A DNA stretch of 5,018 bases from QNYQ01 sp964542985 (GTDB taxonomy: Archaea > Thermoproteota > Thermoprotei_A > Sulfolobales > Pyrodictiaceae), in the NCBI GenBank assembly GCA_964542985.1, contig CAZIWH010000087.1:1-5018 (forward strand), written 5' to 3'. Each line of letters starts with the position of its first letter. Position 1 is the first letter of the stretch. Under the pieces are notes generated by a model. That model did no database searches. It saw nothing but the letters and a program-made list of their open reading frames with translations, and was not told the origin of the DNA. Shown one piece after another: positions 4,886-5,018 of the stretch. Position numbers and translations under genes: made by a program.

Positions 4886-4909
4886 GTTACATGTTACATA
4901 CTACTAATA
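4886..4909 (+). promoter_or_regulatory. Putative promoter region of the RNase P RNA gene
   Basis: This is the only AT-rich stretch between tRNA-Ala and RNase P RNA. It contains an exact tandem repeat GTTACAT (4886-4892 and 4893-4899) followed by ACTACTAATAG. A TATA function for CTAATAG or TTACATA would place the start near 4920-4932, shortly before the RNase P RNA. Neither is a strong consensus match. The small stem CTTGC/GCAAG (4872-4886) just before it may belong to the tRNA-Ala transcript end. Confidence 0.35.
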
Positions 4910-4939
4910 GCGGGGTCTAGCCCTTCCTTCCCTTCCTTT

Positions 4940-5018
4940 GTGGGGCGGCCCTGGGCTGGCCGCCACGGGGCCGCGCTGCGGCCCTGAGGAAACTCCGCCC
5001 TCCCCGCGGCACCGGGGC
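4940..5018 (+). ncRNA. rnpB: RNase P RNA, 5' part (continues beyond the right edge)
   Basis: This is the catalytic RNA of the tRNA 5'-end processing enzyme. GAGGAAACTCC (4986-4996) is the conserved CR-I element that forms helix P4, and it is followed by GCCCTCCCC...GGCACC in the same arrangement seen after CR-I in other RNase P RNAs. Immediately before it, GGGCCGC (4968-4974) pairs with GCGGCCC (4978-4984), matching helix P3. The preceding GC-rich GGGGCGGCCC and GGCCGCC (4942-4964) are candidates for the 5' strands of P1/P2, although they also pair with one another. The true 5' end is uncertain by some 10-20 bases. Only about a quarter of the RNA is in the window, so CR-IV and CR-V cannot be checked. 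Confidence 0.82.

Overview
The window looks like a hyperthermophilic archaeon, most likely a GC-rich crenarchaeote of the Desulfurococcales/Pyrodictiaceae type. The genus is a guess. The supports are an archaeal 16S rRNA 5' end on the minus strand at the left edge, tRNA genes with encoded CCA tails and GC-rich stems, BRE/TATA promoters instead of -35/-10 boxes, an RNase P RNA beginning at the right edge, and proteins rich in Ala, Leu and AGG-coded Arg with GTG or TTG starts.

Layout from left to right: (1) 1-32, the first bases of 16S rRNA (minus strand, runs off the left edge). (2) 33-277, a very GC-rich 16S leader with repeated strong hairpins, fed by a BRE/TATA promoter at 299-312. (3) 313-1108, about 800 bases without a convincing large gene. 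It holds a nested stem-loop at 654-747, a short near-repeat cluster at 521-563 and one possible 39-residue ORF on the minus strand. (4) 1109-4182, a minus-strand three-gene cluster: an ABC-2 exporter ATPase, its overlapping membrane permease, and a Csx1-like candidate CRISPR ancillary protein. It is preceded by two tandem TATA boxes formed by an exact 12-bp duplication. (5) 4324-4400, tRNA-His (minus). (6) 4401-4781, a hairpin-rich intergenic region between two divergent tRNA genes. (7) 4782-4858, tRNA-Ala (plus). (8) About 4940 to the right edge, the 5' part of RNase P RNA (plus).

How the parts fit together: the right and left ends carry translation and RNA-processing genes (tRNAs, RNase P RNA, 16S rRNA). 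The centre is an ABC export system whose ATPase and permease are translationally coupled. The Csx1-like gene follows 37 bases after the permease on the same strand and may be co-transcribed, but no cas gene or CRISPR array lies in the window, so a working link to CRISPR is not shown. I did not find a clearly new multi-gene system. The least explained parts are the 800-base gap upstream of the rRNA promoter, the hairpin array between the tRNAs, and the stand-alone CARF/HEPN-like gene.
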